Assembly: GCA_963828555.1 (NCBI GenBank)
Contig: CAWHEL010000004.1
Location: 1,054,001-1,118,000 of the forward strand
Direction of reading: 5' to 3'
DNA from: JADJPO01 sp963828555
GTDB taxonomy: Bacteria; Actinomycetota; Actinomycetes; Actinomycetales; Kineosporiaceae
DNA length: 64,000 bases
Shown: in pieces, positions 38,296 to 46,159 of the stretch
How positions within the stretch are numbered: position 1 is the first letter of the stretch
Layout of the letters: every line of letters starts with the position of its first letter
The notes under the pieces: model-generated
What the model was told of the DNA's origin: nothing
The model's database searches: none
The model's input: only the letters and a program-made list of their open reading frames with translations
Made by a program: the position numbers and the translations under genes

Positions 38296-39435
38296 ATGCG
38301 CAAGCGTAATGTCGGGCTGCTCGCAATGAGCGCCATCGGGGCCATCAGCCTTGCCGCCTGTGGCGGCGGCGACACCACTACGGCGGCCACGTCGGCGGCG
38401 TCCGGAGCGGCTTCGGCCGCCAGCTCCGCTGCCGGTGGCGGCGTGGGCAAGGTCGGCGTGATCCTGCCCGACTCGGCCTCCTCCGCACGGTGGGAGACGG
38501 CCGACCGCAAGTTCCTCACCGACGCCTTCAAGGCGGCCGGTGTCGAGGTTGACATCCAGAACGCCGGCGCCGACAAGGCGAAGTTCGCCACCCTCGCCGA
38601 CGGCATGATCGGCGCCGGCGTCAAGGTGCTGATGATCGTCAACCTCGACTCCGACACCGGTGCTGCGGTGAGCAAGAAGGCCGCTGCGGCCGGCATCCCG
38701 GTCATCGACTACGACCGGCTCACCCTGGGCGGCGGCGCGAAGTACTACGTGTCGTTCGACAACGTGGCGGTGGGCACCGCGATCGGCGAGGGCCTGGTCA
38801 AGGGCCTGCAGGCGGGCGGCAAGACGACCGGCAACGTGCTCGAGCTGAACGGGTCGCCGACCGACAACAACGCCACCCTGTTCAAGGAGGGCTACGACAA
38901 GGCGATCAAGGCTGCCGGCTACACGGTGACCGACAGCCAGGCCGTTCCGGACTGGGACAACACCAAGGCGGTCACCGTCTTCGAGCAGATGTTCACCAAG
39001 GCCGGCGGAAAGGTCGACGGCGTGGCCGCGGCCAACGACGGTCTCGGTGGCGCGGCGATCTCGGTACTGGCCAAGAACGGTCTGGCCGGCAAGGTCCCGG
39101 TCACCGGCCAGGACGCCACGGACGAGGGCCTGCAGCGGGTGCTGCTCGGCACCCAGTACATGACCGTCTACAAGGCCGTGAAGAAGGAGGCCGACGCGGC
39201 CGCCCAGTTGGCGATCGCCCTGGCCAAGGGTGACACCGCGGCCGCCGATGCCCTGGCCACCGGCAAGACCGCGGACAGCGTGACCGGCAAGGACGTTCCG
39301 TCCGTGCTACTCGTGCCGCAGGGCATCTACAAGGAGTCGGTCAAGGACGTCATCGCCGACGGGTTCACCACGATGGACAAGGTCTGCACCACCGCTGAGC
39401 TAAAGGCAGCCTGCACCGCCAACGGCATCAGCTGA
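38296..39435 (+). CDS. xylF: Sugar ABC transporter substrate-binding lipoprotein (XylF type)
   Basis: A 379-residue periplasmic-binding-protein-fold lipoprotein. The signal MRKRNVGLLAMSAIGAISLA ends in lipobox LAAC-G; a Thr/Ala/Ser linker follows. The mature domain has KVGVILPDSASSARWETADR, IPVIDYDRLTLGGGAKYYVS, LNGSPTDNNATLFKEGY and GVAAANDGLGGAAI, strongly like D-xylose-binding XylF. ATG 38296 has GGAG just upstream; earlier codons in frame lie in the operator region. In Streptomyces a xylFGH set also lies near dxs, which supports xylose, though related pentoses are possible. Confidence 0.88.
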   Translation: MRKRNVGLLAMSAIGAISLAACGGGDTTTAATSAASGAASAASSAAGGGVGKVGVILPDSASSARWETADRKFLTDAFKAAGVEVDIQNAGADKAKFATLADGMIGAGVKVLMIVNLDSDTGAAVSKKAAAAGIPVIDYDRLTLGGGAKYYVSFDNVAVGTAIGEGLVKGLQAGGKTTGNVLELNGSPTDNNATLFKEGYDKAIKAAGYTVTDSQAVPDWDNTKAVTVFEQMFTKAGGKVDGVAAANDGLGGAAISVLAKNGLAGKVPVTGQDATDEGLQRVLLGTQYMTVYKAVKKEADAAAQLAIALAKGDTAAADALATGKTADSVTGKDVPSVLLVPQGIYKESVKDVIADGFTTMDKVCTTAELKAACTANGIS

Positions 39436-39446
39436 CACACCGCGCT

Positions 39447-39482
39447 CCAGGACCCGGACCCCTTCGTGGGTCCGGGTCCTGG
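39447..39482. terminator. Perfect 15-bp hairpin between xylF and xylG
   Basis: ccaggacccggaccc (39447-39461) pairs perfectly with gggtccgggtcctgg (39468-39482) across a 6-nt loop (cttcgt), 12 nt after the xylF stop. No T-tract follows. It probably attenuates read-through and stabilises the xylF message so that binding protein exceeds the membrane components, as in many sugar ABC operons. Confidence 0.75.
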
Positions 39483-39546
39483 GCACACCTTGACCCCGCC
39501 CGGCATCCTCTCCTGACGACTCCGGGCCGACGAACGGGAGGACACG

Positions 39547-40332
39547 ATGAGCAGCGAACCATCCGCCGCGCCGCTGTTGAGCCTGCGCGGCATCACCAAG
39601 AGCTTCGGAGCCGTCGACGTGCTCAAGGGCGTCGACCTGGATGCCTGGTCGGGCAAGGTCACCGCGCTGGTCGGTGACAACGGCGCCGGCAAGTCCACTC
39701 TGATCAAGGGGATCGCCGGGATCTACTCCTTCGACGGGGGCAGTTACACCTTCGAGGGCCAAGAGGTCAACGTCACCAACCCCAAGCAGGCCAACGCGAT
39801 GGGGATCGAGGTCGTCTACCAGGATCTGGCGCTGTGCGACAACCTCGACGTCGTCGCCAACATGTTCCTCGGCCGTGAGCTGGGCAGCGCCGCCAGCCTG
39901 GACGAGACCACGATGGAGCAGCGGGCCACCGAGACCCTCAAGGGCCTGTCGGTGCGCACCCTGAAGTCGGTGCGGCAGAACGTGTCCAGCCTCTCCGGTG
40001 GTCAGCGCCAGACCGTCGCGATCGCCCGTGCGGTGCTCTGGAACAGCAAGTTGGTGATTCTCGACGAGCCGACCGCGGCGCTCGGCGTCGCGCAGACCGA
40101 GCAGGTGCTCAACCTGGTCCGGCGGCTGGCGGACAACGGCCTCGCGGTGATCCTGATCTCGCACAACATGAACGACGTGGTGCAGGTCGCCGACAACGTG
40201 GCTGCGCTCTACCTCGGACAGATGGCGGCCCAGGTCTCGACCAAGGACGTCGACCGGGCCCGGATCGTCGAACTGATCACCTCGGGTCGCAGTGGCGACC
40301 TCGGCCTGTCCGCGAAGGAGGCACTGGCATGA
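39547..40332 (+). CDS. xylG: Sugar ABC transporter ATP-binding protein (XylG type, single domain)
   Basis: A 261-residue ABC ATPase: Walker A GDNGAGKSTLIKG, Q-loop VVYQDLALCDNLDVV, signature LSGGQRQTVAIARA, Walker B KLVILDEPTAALGV and H-loop ILISHNMNDVV. Enterobacterial XylG has two tandem ATPase domains (about 510 residues); this one has a single domain, a form common in actinobacteria that should act as a homodimer. ATG 39547 follows GGGAGGA. It ends in an ATGA overlap with the permease gene. Confidence 0.9.
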   Translation: MSSEPSAAPLLSLRGITKSFGAVDVLKGVDLDAWSGKVTALVGDNGAGKSTLIKGIAGIYSFDGGSYTFEGQEVNVTNPKQANAMGIEVVYQDLALCDNLDVVANMFLGRELGSAASLDETTMEQRATETLKGLSVRTLKSVRQNVSSLSGGQRQTVAIARAVLWNSKLVILDEPTAALGVAQTEQVLNLVRRLADNGLAVILISHNMNDVVQVADNVAALYLGQMAAQVSTKDVDRARIVELITSGRSGDLGLSAKEALA

Positions 40333-41588
40333 CCGCGACCACGCAACCCCCTGCGGTGGAAGCCGATCCGGAGGCCCGCGCGGGTGTCGGCGCGCTGCTG
40401 AGCGACTACATCGCCAAGGTGCGCGGCGGCGACGTCGGAGCGCTGCCCGCCGTCCTGGGCTTCCTGGTCCTGGTGATCTTCTTCTCGGCGATGAAGCCCG
40501 ACCTGTTCCCCACCGCCAACAACGCCGCCAACCTGCTTCAGCAGGGGGCCGCGGTCATCTACATCGCGATGGGCCTGGTCTTCGTCCTGCTGCTCGGCGA
40601 GATCGACCTGGGTGCCGGGTACACCGCCGGCACCTCGGCGGCGATCATGGGTGTCATGCTGACTCAGCGCGGCTACCCCTGGCCCGTGGCGGTGCTCGGC
40701 TGTCTGGTGACCGGCGCCCTGATCGGGCTCGTGGTCGGCCTGCTCGTCGCCAAGCTCGGCATCCCCTCGTTCGTGGTCACGCTGTCGACCTTCCTCGGCC
40801 TGCAGGGCGTGCTGCTCTGGGTGATCGGGAACGGCGGCACGATCTCGATCAAGGACCCGACCATCCTGTCGCTGATGAACAAGAACCTGCCCGTGCTGTG
40901 GGGCTGGGCCCTGCTCGCCGTCTCCGTGCTGATCTACGGTGGGCTAGCCCTAAACCGGCGCCGGTCGCGGACCGCTGCCGGGCTGCCCCTGGAGCCCATA
41001 TCGGTGATGGCTGCCAAGGTGGGCGTGTTCGCGTTGCTGCTCGGCCTGGCCACGTGGGTGCTCAGTGTGGAGCGGCGGATCACGCCGGCGGCGCCCTCGA
41101 TGAAGGGTGTGCCGCTGATCGTGCCGATCACGGCGCTGTTCGTGGTCGCCCTGACCTTCCTGCTGCGCCGCACCCAGTTCGGCCGGCACGTCTACGCGGT
41201 CGGCGGCAATGCCGAAGCGGCACGCCGGGCCGGCATCAACGTGGGACTGGTCAAGATCATCTGCTTCGTCCTCGGTTCCACCCTGGCCGCCATCGCGGGC
41301 ATCGTGCTCGCCTCACGTGAGAACTCGATCTCGCCGACCACGGGTGGTTCCACCACCCTGCTGCTCGCCGTCGGCGCGGCCGTCATCGGCGGCACGTCGC
41401 TGTTCGGCGGCAAGGGTCGGATCGTGGACGCGATCATCGGCGGTCTGGTGATCGCGGTGCTGAACAACGGCATGCCGCTGATCACCGACAAGGCGGCGTA
41501 CCAGTTCATCGTCACCGCCCTGGTGCTGCTGTTCGCCGCCAGCGTCGATGCGATCTCCCGGCGCCGCGCCGCGGCCACCGGGCGCTAG
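40329..41588 (+). CDS. xylH: Sugar ABC transporter permease (XylH type)
   Basis: A 419-residue BPD_transp_2 permease with about 10-12 membrane helices. Markers are LLLGEIDLGAGYTAGTSAAI, VAKLGIPSFVVTLSTFLGLQ and GRHVYAVGGNAEAARRAGIN. The final segment GGTSLFGGKGRIVDAIIGGL is the family's cytoplasmic coupling region. It starts with ATGA overlap to xylG. A longer central loop (NRRRSRTAAGLPLEPIS) distinguishes the actinobacterial forms. Completes a xylFGH-like importer. Confidence 0.9.
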   Translation: MTATTQPPAVEADPEARAGVGALLSDYIAKVRGGDVGALPAVLGFLVLVIFFSAMKPDLFPTANNAANLLQQGAAVIYIAMGLVFVLLLGEIDLGAGYTAGTSAAIMGVMLTQRGYPWPVAVLGCLVTGALIGLVVGLLVAKLGIPSFVVTLSTFLGLQGVLLWVIGNGGTISIKDPTILSLMNKNLPVLWGWALLAVSVLIYGGLALNRRRSRTAAGLPLEPISVMAAKVGVFALLLGLATWVLSVERRITPAAPSMKGVPLIVPITALFVVALTFLLRRTQFGRHVYAVGGNAEAARRAGINVGLVKIICFVLGSTLAAIAGIVLASRENSISPTTGGSTTLLLAVGAAVIGGTSLFGGKGRIVDAIIGGLVIAVLNNGMPLITDKAAYQFIVTALVLLFAASVDAISRRRAAATGR

Positions 41589-41599
41589 CGCAGGAACGC

Positions 41600-42862
41600 A
41601 TGCCCGCGGGAGCAGGTGCACCGCGGTCGGTCCGGCCGGTCCAACCGGTCCGGGCCGATCGCGGCGGCACCCAGGAGGACGTGCGCCGGCACAACCTGGG
41701 CACCCTGCTCACCCACCTGCACGAGTCGGGCCCGCTCAGCCGTGCCGAGCTGACCACCCGGATGGGTCTGAACCGCAGCACCATCGGCGCCCTGGTCAGC
41801 GAACTGGCCGGGCTGGGCGCCGTGGCCGAACACCGGCCGGACGGCGCCGGCACCCAGGGCGGCGCCGGTCGCCCCTCGCTGATGGTCGTGCCGGCGCAGG
41901 ACCAGCTCCAGGTGCTGGCGGTGGACATCGGCGTGGACCGTGTCGTGGTTGCCCTGATCGGGATCGGCGGGGCGGTCGTGGCGCGGCGTCGGCACCGACT
42001 GGCTCCGTCCAGCCGCCCGGACACTGTCGCCGGGGTCGTGCATCAGTTGGTCGATTCGCTGCGCGCGGACCCCGCGGCCGGGCGGGACGTCGTCGGCCTC
42101 GGTGTCGCCATCCCCGGAGTGGTGCGCCAGAGCGATGGGTGCGTGCGGTTCGCTCCCAACCTGGGCTGGGTCGACCAGCCCTTGGGTGAGGTGCTGCGCG
42201 ACCGACTCGGTGAGCTGCCGCTGTGGATGGGCAACGACGCTGACCTCGGGCTGCTGGCCGAACACCGGCGCGGCGCCGCCCGCGGCGTGGACGACGTGGT
42301 CTTCCTGGCCGGCGAGGTCGGCGTCGGTGGAGGCATGGTGATCGGCGGCCGCCCGCTGATCGGGGCCGGCGGGTATGCCGGCGAGCTCGGCCACATGGTG
42401 GTGCGCCCCGGCGGACGGCGCTGCCGGTGTGGCGCCCAGGGGTGCTGGGAGACCGAGATCGGCTCCCCGGCGATCGCCCGGGCCCTCGGCCTGGCCACTC
42501 GGACCTCCACCGAGGACCTGGTGGCCGCACTCGCCGAGCTCGACCCGGCCACCGGAGCCCTGGACGAGGTCGGGCACTACCTGGGCCTGGGCATGGCCAG
42601 CATCGTCAACCTGGTCAACCCCCGCCTGTTCATCGTCGGCGGGCTGCTGCGCCAGGTTTTTCCCCTGGTCGAGCCGGCAGTGAGAGCCAGCCTCTCGGCG
42701 GCGGCGCTGGCCGCGCCGGTCGAGCAGCTGCGGGTCACGGTGCCCTCGCTCGGCGGCGATGCCGCGCTGATCGGCGCCTCGGAACTGGCCTGGTTCGACC
42801 TGCTCGCCGACCCCACTGCGGTGTTGCGTCCGTCACGTGAGTACGAGGCCAGGGCGCGGTGA
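41600..42862 (+). CDS. ROK family transcriptional regulator
   Basis: A 420-residue repressor. The N-terminal winged helix is about residues 30-90 (NLGTLLTHLHESGPLSRAEL, TTRMGLNRSTIGALVSELAG). The ROK sugar-kinase-like domain has VLAVDIGVDRVVVALIGIGG, GVAIPGVV and GYAGELGHMVVRPGGRRC, and the zinc motif CRCGAQGCWETEIG. It starts 11 nt after the permease, so it is probably co-transcribed, an arrangement allowing autoregulation. The probable operator is the palindrome at 38178. In Streptomyces a ROK regulator (Rok7B7) is linked to xylFGH; orthology is likely but not proven. Confidence 0.88.
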   Translation: MPAGAGAPRSVRPVQPVRADRGGTQEDVRRHNLGTLLTHLHESGPLSRAELTTRMGLNRSTIGALVSELAGLGAVAEHRPDGAGTQGGAGRPSLMVVPAQDQLQVLAVDIGVDRVVVALIGIGGAVVARRRHRLAPSSRPDTVAGVVHQLVDSLRADPAAGRDVVGLGVAIPGVVRQSDGCVRFAPNLGWVDQPLGEVLRDRLGELPLWMGNDADLGLLAEHRRGAARGVDDVVFLAGEVGVGGGMVIGGRPLIGAGGYAGELGHMVVRPGGRRCRCGAQGCWETEIGSPAIARALGLATRTSTEDLVAALAELDPATGALDEVGHYLGLGMASIVNLVNPRLFIVGGLLRQVFPLVEPAVRASLSAAALAAPVEQLRVTVPSLGGDAALIGASELAWFDLLADPTAVLRPSREYEARAR

Positions 42863-42869
42863 GACCCCG

Positions 42870-43238
42870 ATGACCGGCCGGCTGCCGCCCGGTTGGCCCT
42901 GCGCCGTCCGCCCGCCCGACGTGGCCGGCTGGCAGGACACCGCGCGGAGCTGGCTGCTCGACCTCTGCCCGGCGGACTATCGCGGCTACCCGGCGCTGAC
43001 CAGGCATCCGCTGGCCCTGGCCCACCTGGCCGCCGCGCACGTCAGCGCCGATCTGGCCGCGCTGCGCGAGGCCAGAGGCAGTGCCCGGACGGCGCTGTCG
43101 CAGGCCCTGGACGCCCGCTCGCTCACCGAGGTGCTCGGCGTGCTGGACGTCGAGGAGGCGCGCCTGATCGCTGCCCATCGCGGCGTCACCCTGGTGGAGC
43201 AGGCGTTGCGCGGACGACGGCACATCCCGCGCCTGTAG
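42870..43238 (+). CDS. Hypothetical protein between the ROK regulator and dxs
   Basis: A 122-residue protein with no recognised domain. It has a Pro-rich start (MTGRLPPGWPCAVRPPDVAG), a WLLDLCPADYRGYPALTRHP segment and then amphipathic Ala/Leu/Arg helices (LAHLAAAHVSADLAALREAR, VEEARLIAAHRGVTLVEQAL). It is probably soluble and helical. ATG 42870 is 7 nt after the ROK stop; a GTG at 42837 would overlap it. Codon bias looks like a real gene. I recall similar small unannotated genes beside dxs in other actinobacteria. Confidence 0.65.
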   Translation: MTGRLPPGWPCAVRPPDVAGWQDTARSWLLDLCPADYRGYPALTRHPLALAHLAAAHVSADLAALREARGSARTALSQALDARSLTEVLGVLDVEEARLIAAHRGVTLVEQALRGRRHIPRL

Positions 43239-43301
43239 CGCCGCGGCCTCATAGACTCGCAGTGCGCCGGTGCGTCACCGTCGCAGGGAGGTCCGGCGGA
43301 C

Positions 43302-45248
43302 ATGGTGGAGCTCGGGGCGATCAGCGGCCCGGAGGACCTGGTGGCGGTGCCCGCCGACGAGCTCGACGATCTGGCCCGGCAGGTGCGCGAGTTCCTGGTC
43401 GAGAAGGTCTCCCGCACCGGCGGCCACCTCGGGCCCAACCTCGGCGTGGTCGAGCTGACCATCGCCCTGCACCGGGTGTTCGCCTCCCCAAGGGACCGGA
43501 TCGTCTTCGACACCGGCCACCAGGCCTATGTGCACAAGCTGCTCACCGGCCGGCACGACTTCTCCGAGCTGAAGCGGCGCGGCGGTCTGTCCGGCTACCC
43601 GAGCCGGGCCGAGTCGGTGCACGACATCGTGGAGAACTCGCACGCCTCGACGGCGCTGTCCTGGGCCGACGGGATCGCCAAGGCGCACCAGTTGCGCGGT
43701 GAGACCTCCCGACACGTGGTGGCGGTGATCGGCGATGGCGCGCTGACCGGGGGCATGGCCTGGGAGGCGCTGAACAACATCGCCGCCGGTCGCGATCGTC
43801 GGCTGGTGATCGTGGTCAACGACAACGGGCGCTCCTACGCACCGACCATCGGCGGGTTGGCCCATCACCTGTCGACCCTGCGCACCACCCGCGGCTACGA
43901 GCGCTTCCTGGACTGGGGAAAGTCGGCCCTGCAGCGCAGCGGCGCCCCGGGCCGGCTGGCCTACGAGGCGTTGCACGGGGTGAAGAAGGGACTCAAGGAC
44001 GTCGTCGCGCCGCAGGGCATGTTCGAGGACCTCGGCCTGAAGTACCTCGGGCCTGTGGACGGGCACGACATCGCCGAGGTCGAGCACGCGCTGACCCGGG
44101 CCCGCGAGTACGGCGGGCCGGTGATCGTGCATGTGATCACGCACAAGGGCAACGGCTACGCCCCGGCCGAGAACGACACCGCCGACCACTTCCACGGCAT
44201 CGGCCGGTTCGACCCGGAGACCGGGGTGCCGGTGGCCTCCAGCGGCACCCCGTGGACGTCGGTGTTCGCAGAGGCGATGCTCGACCTGGCCCACACCCGC
44301 TCGGACCTGGTCGGGATCACCGCGGCGATGATGATCCCGGTCGGGCTGGACCGGTTCGCGCAGGCCTACCCCGAACGCGTCTTCGACGTCGGGATCGCCG
44401 AGCAGCACGCGGTGACCAGCGCCGCCGGCATGGCCTTCGCCGGCCTGCACCCGGTGGTCGCGGTCTACGCCACCTTCCTCAACCGGGCCTTCGACCAAGT
44501 GCTGATGGACGCCGCCATGCACCGGGCCGGGGTGACCTTCGTGCTCGACCGGGCCGGGGTCACCGGCGACGACGGCGCCAGCCACCACGGCATGTGGGAC
44601 ATGTCGCTGATGCACCTGGTGCCCGGGCTGCGGCTGGCTGCCCCCCGTGACGCGGCGACGCTACGTGCCGAACTGGCCGAGGCGGTCGCGGTGGACGACG
44701 CGCCCACCGTGCTTCGGTTCTCGAAAGGCTCTGTGCCGCAAGATATCCCGGCAATCGAACAGCTCGGTGACGGACTCGGGGCGATCGACCTGTTGCGCCG
44801 CGAGGGTGAGCGCGACGTCCTGGTGGTCGCTGTCGGGTCGATGGTGCCGCTCTGCCTGGACGTCGCCGATCGCCTGCTCGCGCAGGGGATCGGGGTCACC
44901 GTGGCCGACCCGCGCTGGGCCCTGCCCGTGCCCGACGCCCTGGCCGAGCTGGCCGCCGGTCACCGGTTGGTGGTGGTGGTCGAGGACAACCTGGTCACCG
45001 GCGGCATCGGCAGTGCCGTGCGCGATCGGCTGGATTCCGACGGCGTGGGGTGCCCGGTGCGCTGCTTCGGCATCCCGCAGCGGTTCATCGCGCACGCCAG
45101 CCGCGATCAGGTACTGGAGGAGATCGGCCTGACCGCCCAGGAGGTGGGTCGGGCCGTGGTGGAGAGCATGGCCCGCCTGCCCGGGCCCGGCTCCGACCCC
45201 CAGGGCGACGCCGCAGAGGTCAGGCCGTTTCGACCGCGTGCCGGCTGA
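43302..45248 (+). CDS. dxs: 1-deoxy-D-xylulose-5-phosphate synthase
   Basis: First enzyme of the MEP isoprenoid pathway, 648 residues: pyruvate + glyceraldehyde 3-phosphate to DXP with thiamine diphosphate. Motifs: GGHLGPNLGVVELTIALHRV, DTGHQAYVHKLLTGR, the ThDP-binding GDGALTGGMAWEALNN, FEDLGLKYLGPVDGHD and DRAGVTGDDGASHHGMWDMS in the pyrimidine domain. ATG 43302 has GGGAGG upstream. Its last 29 nt overlap the convergent gene. Confidence 0.95.
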   Translation: MVELGAISGPEDLVAVPADELDDLARQVREFLVEKVSRTGGHLGPNLGVVELTIALHRVFASPRDRIVFDTGHQAYVHKLLTGRHDFSELKRRGGLSGYPSRAESVHDIVENSHASTALSWADGIAKAHQLRGETSRHVVAVIGDGALTGGMAWEALNNIAAGRDRRLVIVVNDNGRSYAPTIGGLAHHLSTLRTTRGYERFLDWGKSALQRSGAPGRLAYEALHGVKKGLKDVVAPQGMFEDLGLKYLGPVDGHDIAEVEHALTRAREYGGPVIVHVITHKGNGYAPAENDTADHFHGIGRFDPETGVPVASSGTPWTSVFAEAMLDLAHTRSDLVGITAAMMIPVGLDRFAQAYPERVFDVGIAEQHAVTSAAGMAFAGLHPVVAVYATFLNRAFDQVLMDAAMHRAGVTFVLDRAGVTGDDGASHHGMWDMSLMHLVPGLRLAAPRDAATLRAELAEAVAVDDAPTVLRFSKGSVPQDIPAIEQLGDGLGAIDLLRREGERDVLVVAVGSMVPLCLDVADRLLAQGIGVTVADPRWALPVPDALAELAAGHRLVVVVEDNLVTGGIGSAVRDRLDSDGVGCPVRCFGIPQRFIAHASRDQVLEEIGLTAQEVGRAVVESMARLPGPGSDPQGDAAEVRPFRPRAG

Positions 45249-46047
45249 GGTCGCCGCGCTGGGCCGGGAGGACCAGCTCGTCCCGGGTGACCAGAAGCGG
45301 GCGCGGTAGACCGCGCTCGTGCTCGTCGGTGAGCCGCCAGGCCAGCGCGACGTAGGCCGGGTCCACCCGGGCCAGGTCGAACCAGCCGCGGGTGCGGTTG
45401 GGCACCGCCACAGCGCGCATCCCGGTGCCGTCCCCCTCGGCCAGCGCCCGGCGCAGGGCGGAACCGGTGAGCAGCGTCAGCACGTCGCAGCCACCCATGG
45501 GTCGTAGCAGCCCGCCCTCCGCGCCGTTGCGGCTCAACTGCCGCGCGGCCAACTCGGACATCCGCTCGGTGCGGGCGTGGGCCACCGGCCAGCAGTCCGC
45601 GGCGGGCAGGCCGACGGCGGCGATCACGCCGGCCGGAAGCGGCAGGGTCTCCTCCCTGATCGGGTCGCGCACGCCCAGGCCCAGGCCCAGGGCCCCGCCC
45701 AGCACCGCGTGGTGCACCCAGGTGGGCCCGAGGTGGTCCACGTGACCCGCGGGAACCGCCATCGTGACCACGTCGGCCAGCAGCCGGTTCGCGGCGTCAG
45801 GACCGAAGTCGGCCAGGCGGCGGCTGAGAGTCAGCAGACCGCACAGCCGGCGCCGTCCGGCGGGGGAGCCGGGGGAGCGGGCGCCGCAGGCGGCGGCGAG
45901 CTGGGCCCAGGGAACGCCGATCCGGGGGGTCCCGGCGAGGATCACGCCGCGCTCGGCCGGGACGAGGTCGATCCCGTCCAGCACGCTCACAGCGAGTACA
46001 CCTTGACGCAGCTCGACGGGGTCTACGAGAGGTTTCACCTCACTCAC
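45220..46047 (-). CDS. Hypothetical actinobacterial protein convergent with dxs
   Basis: A 275-residue protein (from GTG 46047) that I do not recognise. It opens VSEVKPLVDPVELRQGVLAV and contains WAQLAAACGARSPGSPAGRR, WVHHAVLGGALGLGLGVRDP and GFDLARVDPAYVALAWRLT-like sequence near the end (read as WFDLARVDPAYVALAWRLTD). No membrane helix or catalytic motif is evident. A longer form from GTG 46098 is possible. The 3' end overlaps dxs by 29 nt on the opposite strand, so the two transcripts have complementary ends. Confidence 0.65.
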   Translation of the reverse strand: MSEVKPLVDPVELRQGVLAVSVLDGIDLVPAERGVILAGTPRIGVPWAQLAAACGARSPGSPAGRRRLCGLLTLSRRLADFGPDAANRLLADVVTMAVPAGHVDHLGPTWVHHAVLGGALGLGLGVRDPIREETLPLPAGVIAAVGLPAADCWPVAHARTERMSELAARQLSRNGAEGGLLRPMGGCDVLTLLTGSALRRALAEGDGTGMRAVAVPNRTRGWFDLARVDPAYVALAWRLTDEHERGLPRPLLVTRDELVLPAQRGDLSRHAVETA

Positions 46048-46159
46048 AGTAATCGTCAGTCCGGTCTGGTGGGGTCGTGGAGGGTCGAGATCGCCCACCC
46101 GGCCCTACGTGGGCCCACGGCCCCAACTCTGCGCACCGGCCCCCGGGCGATGACGGAAG

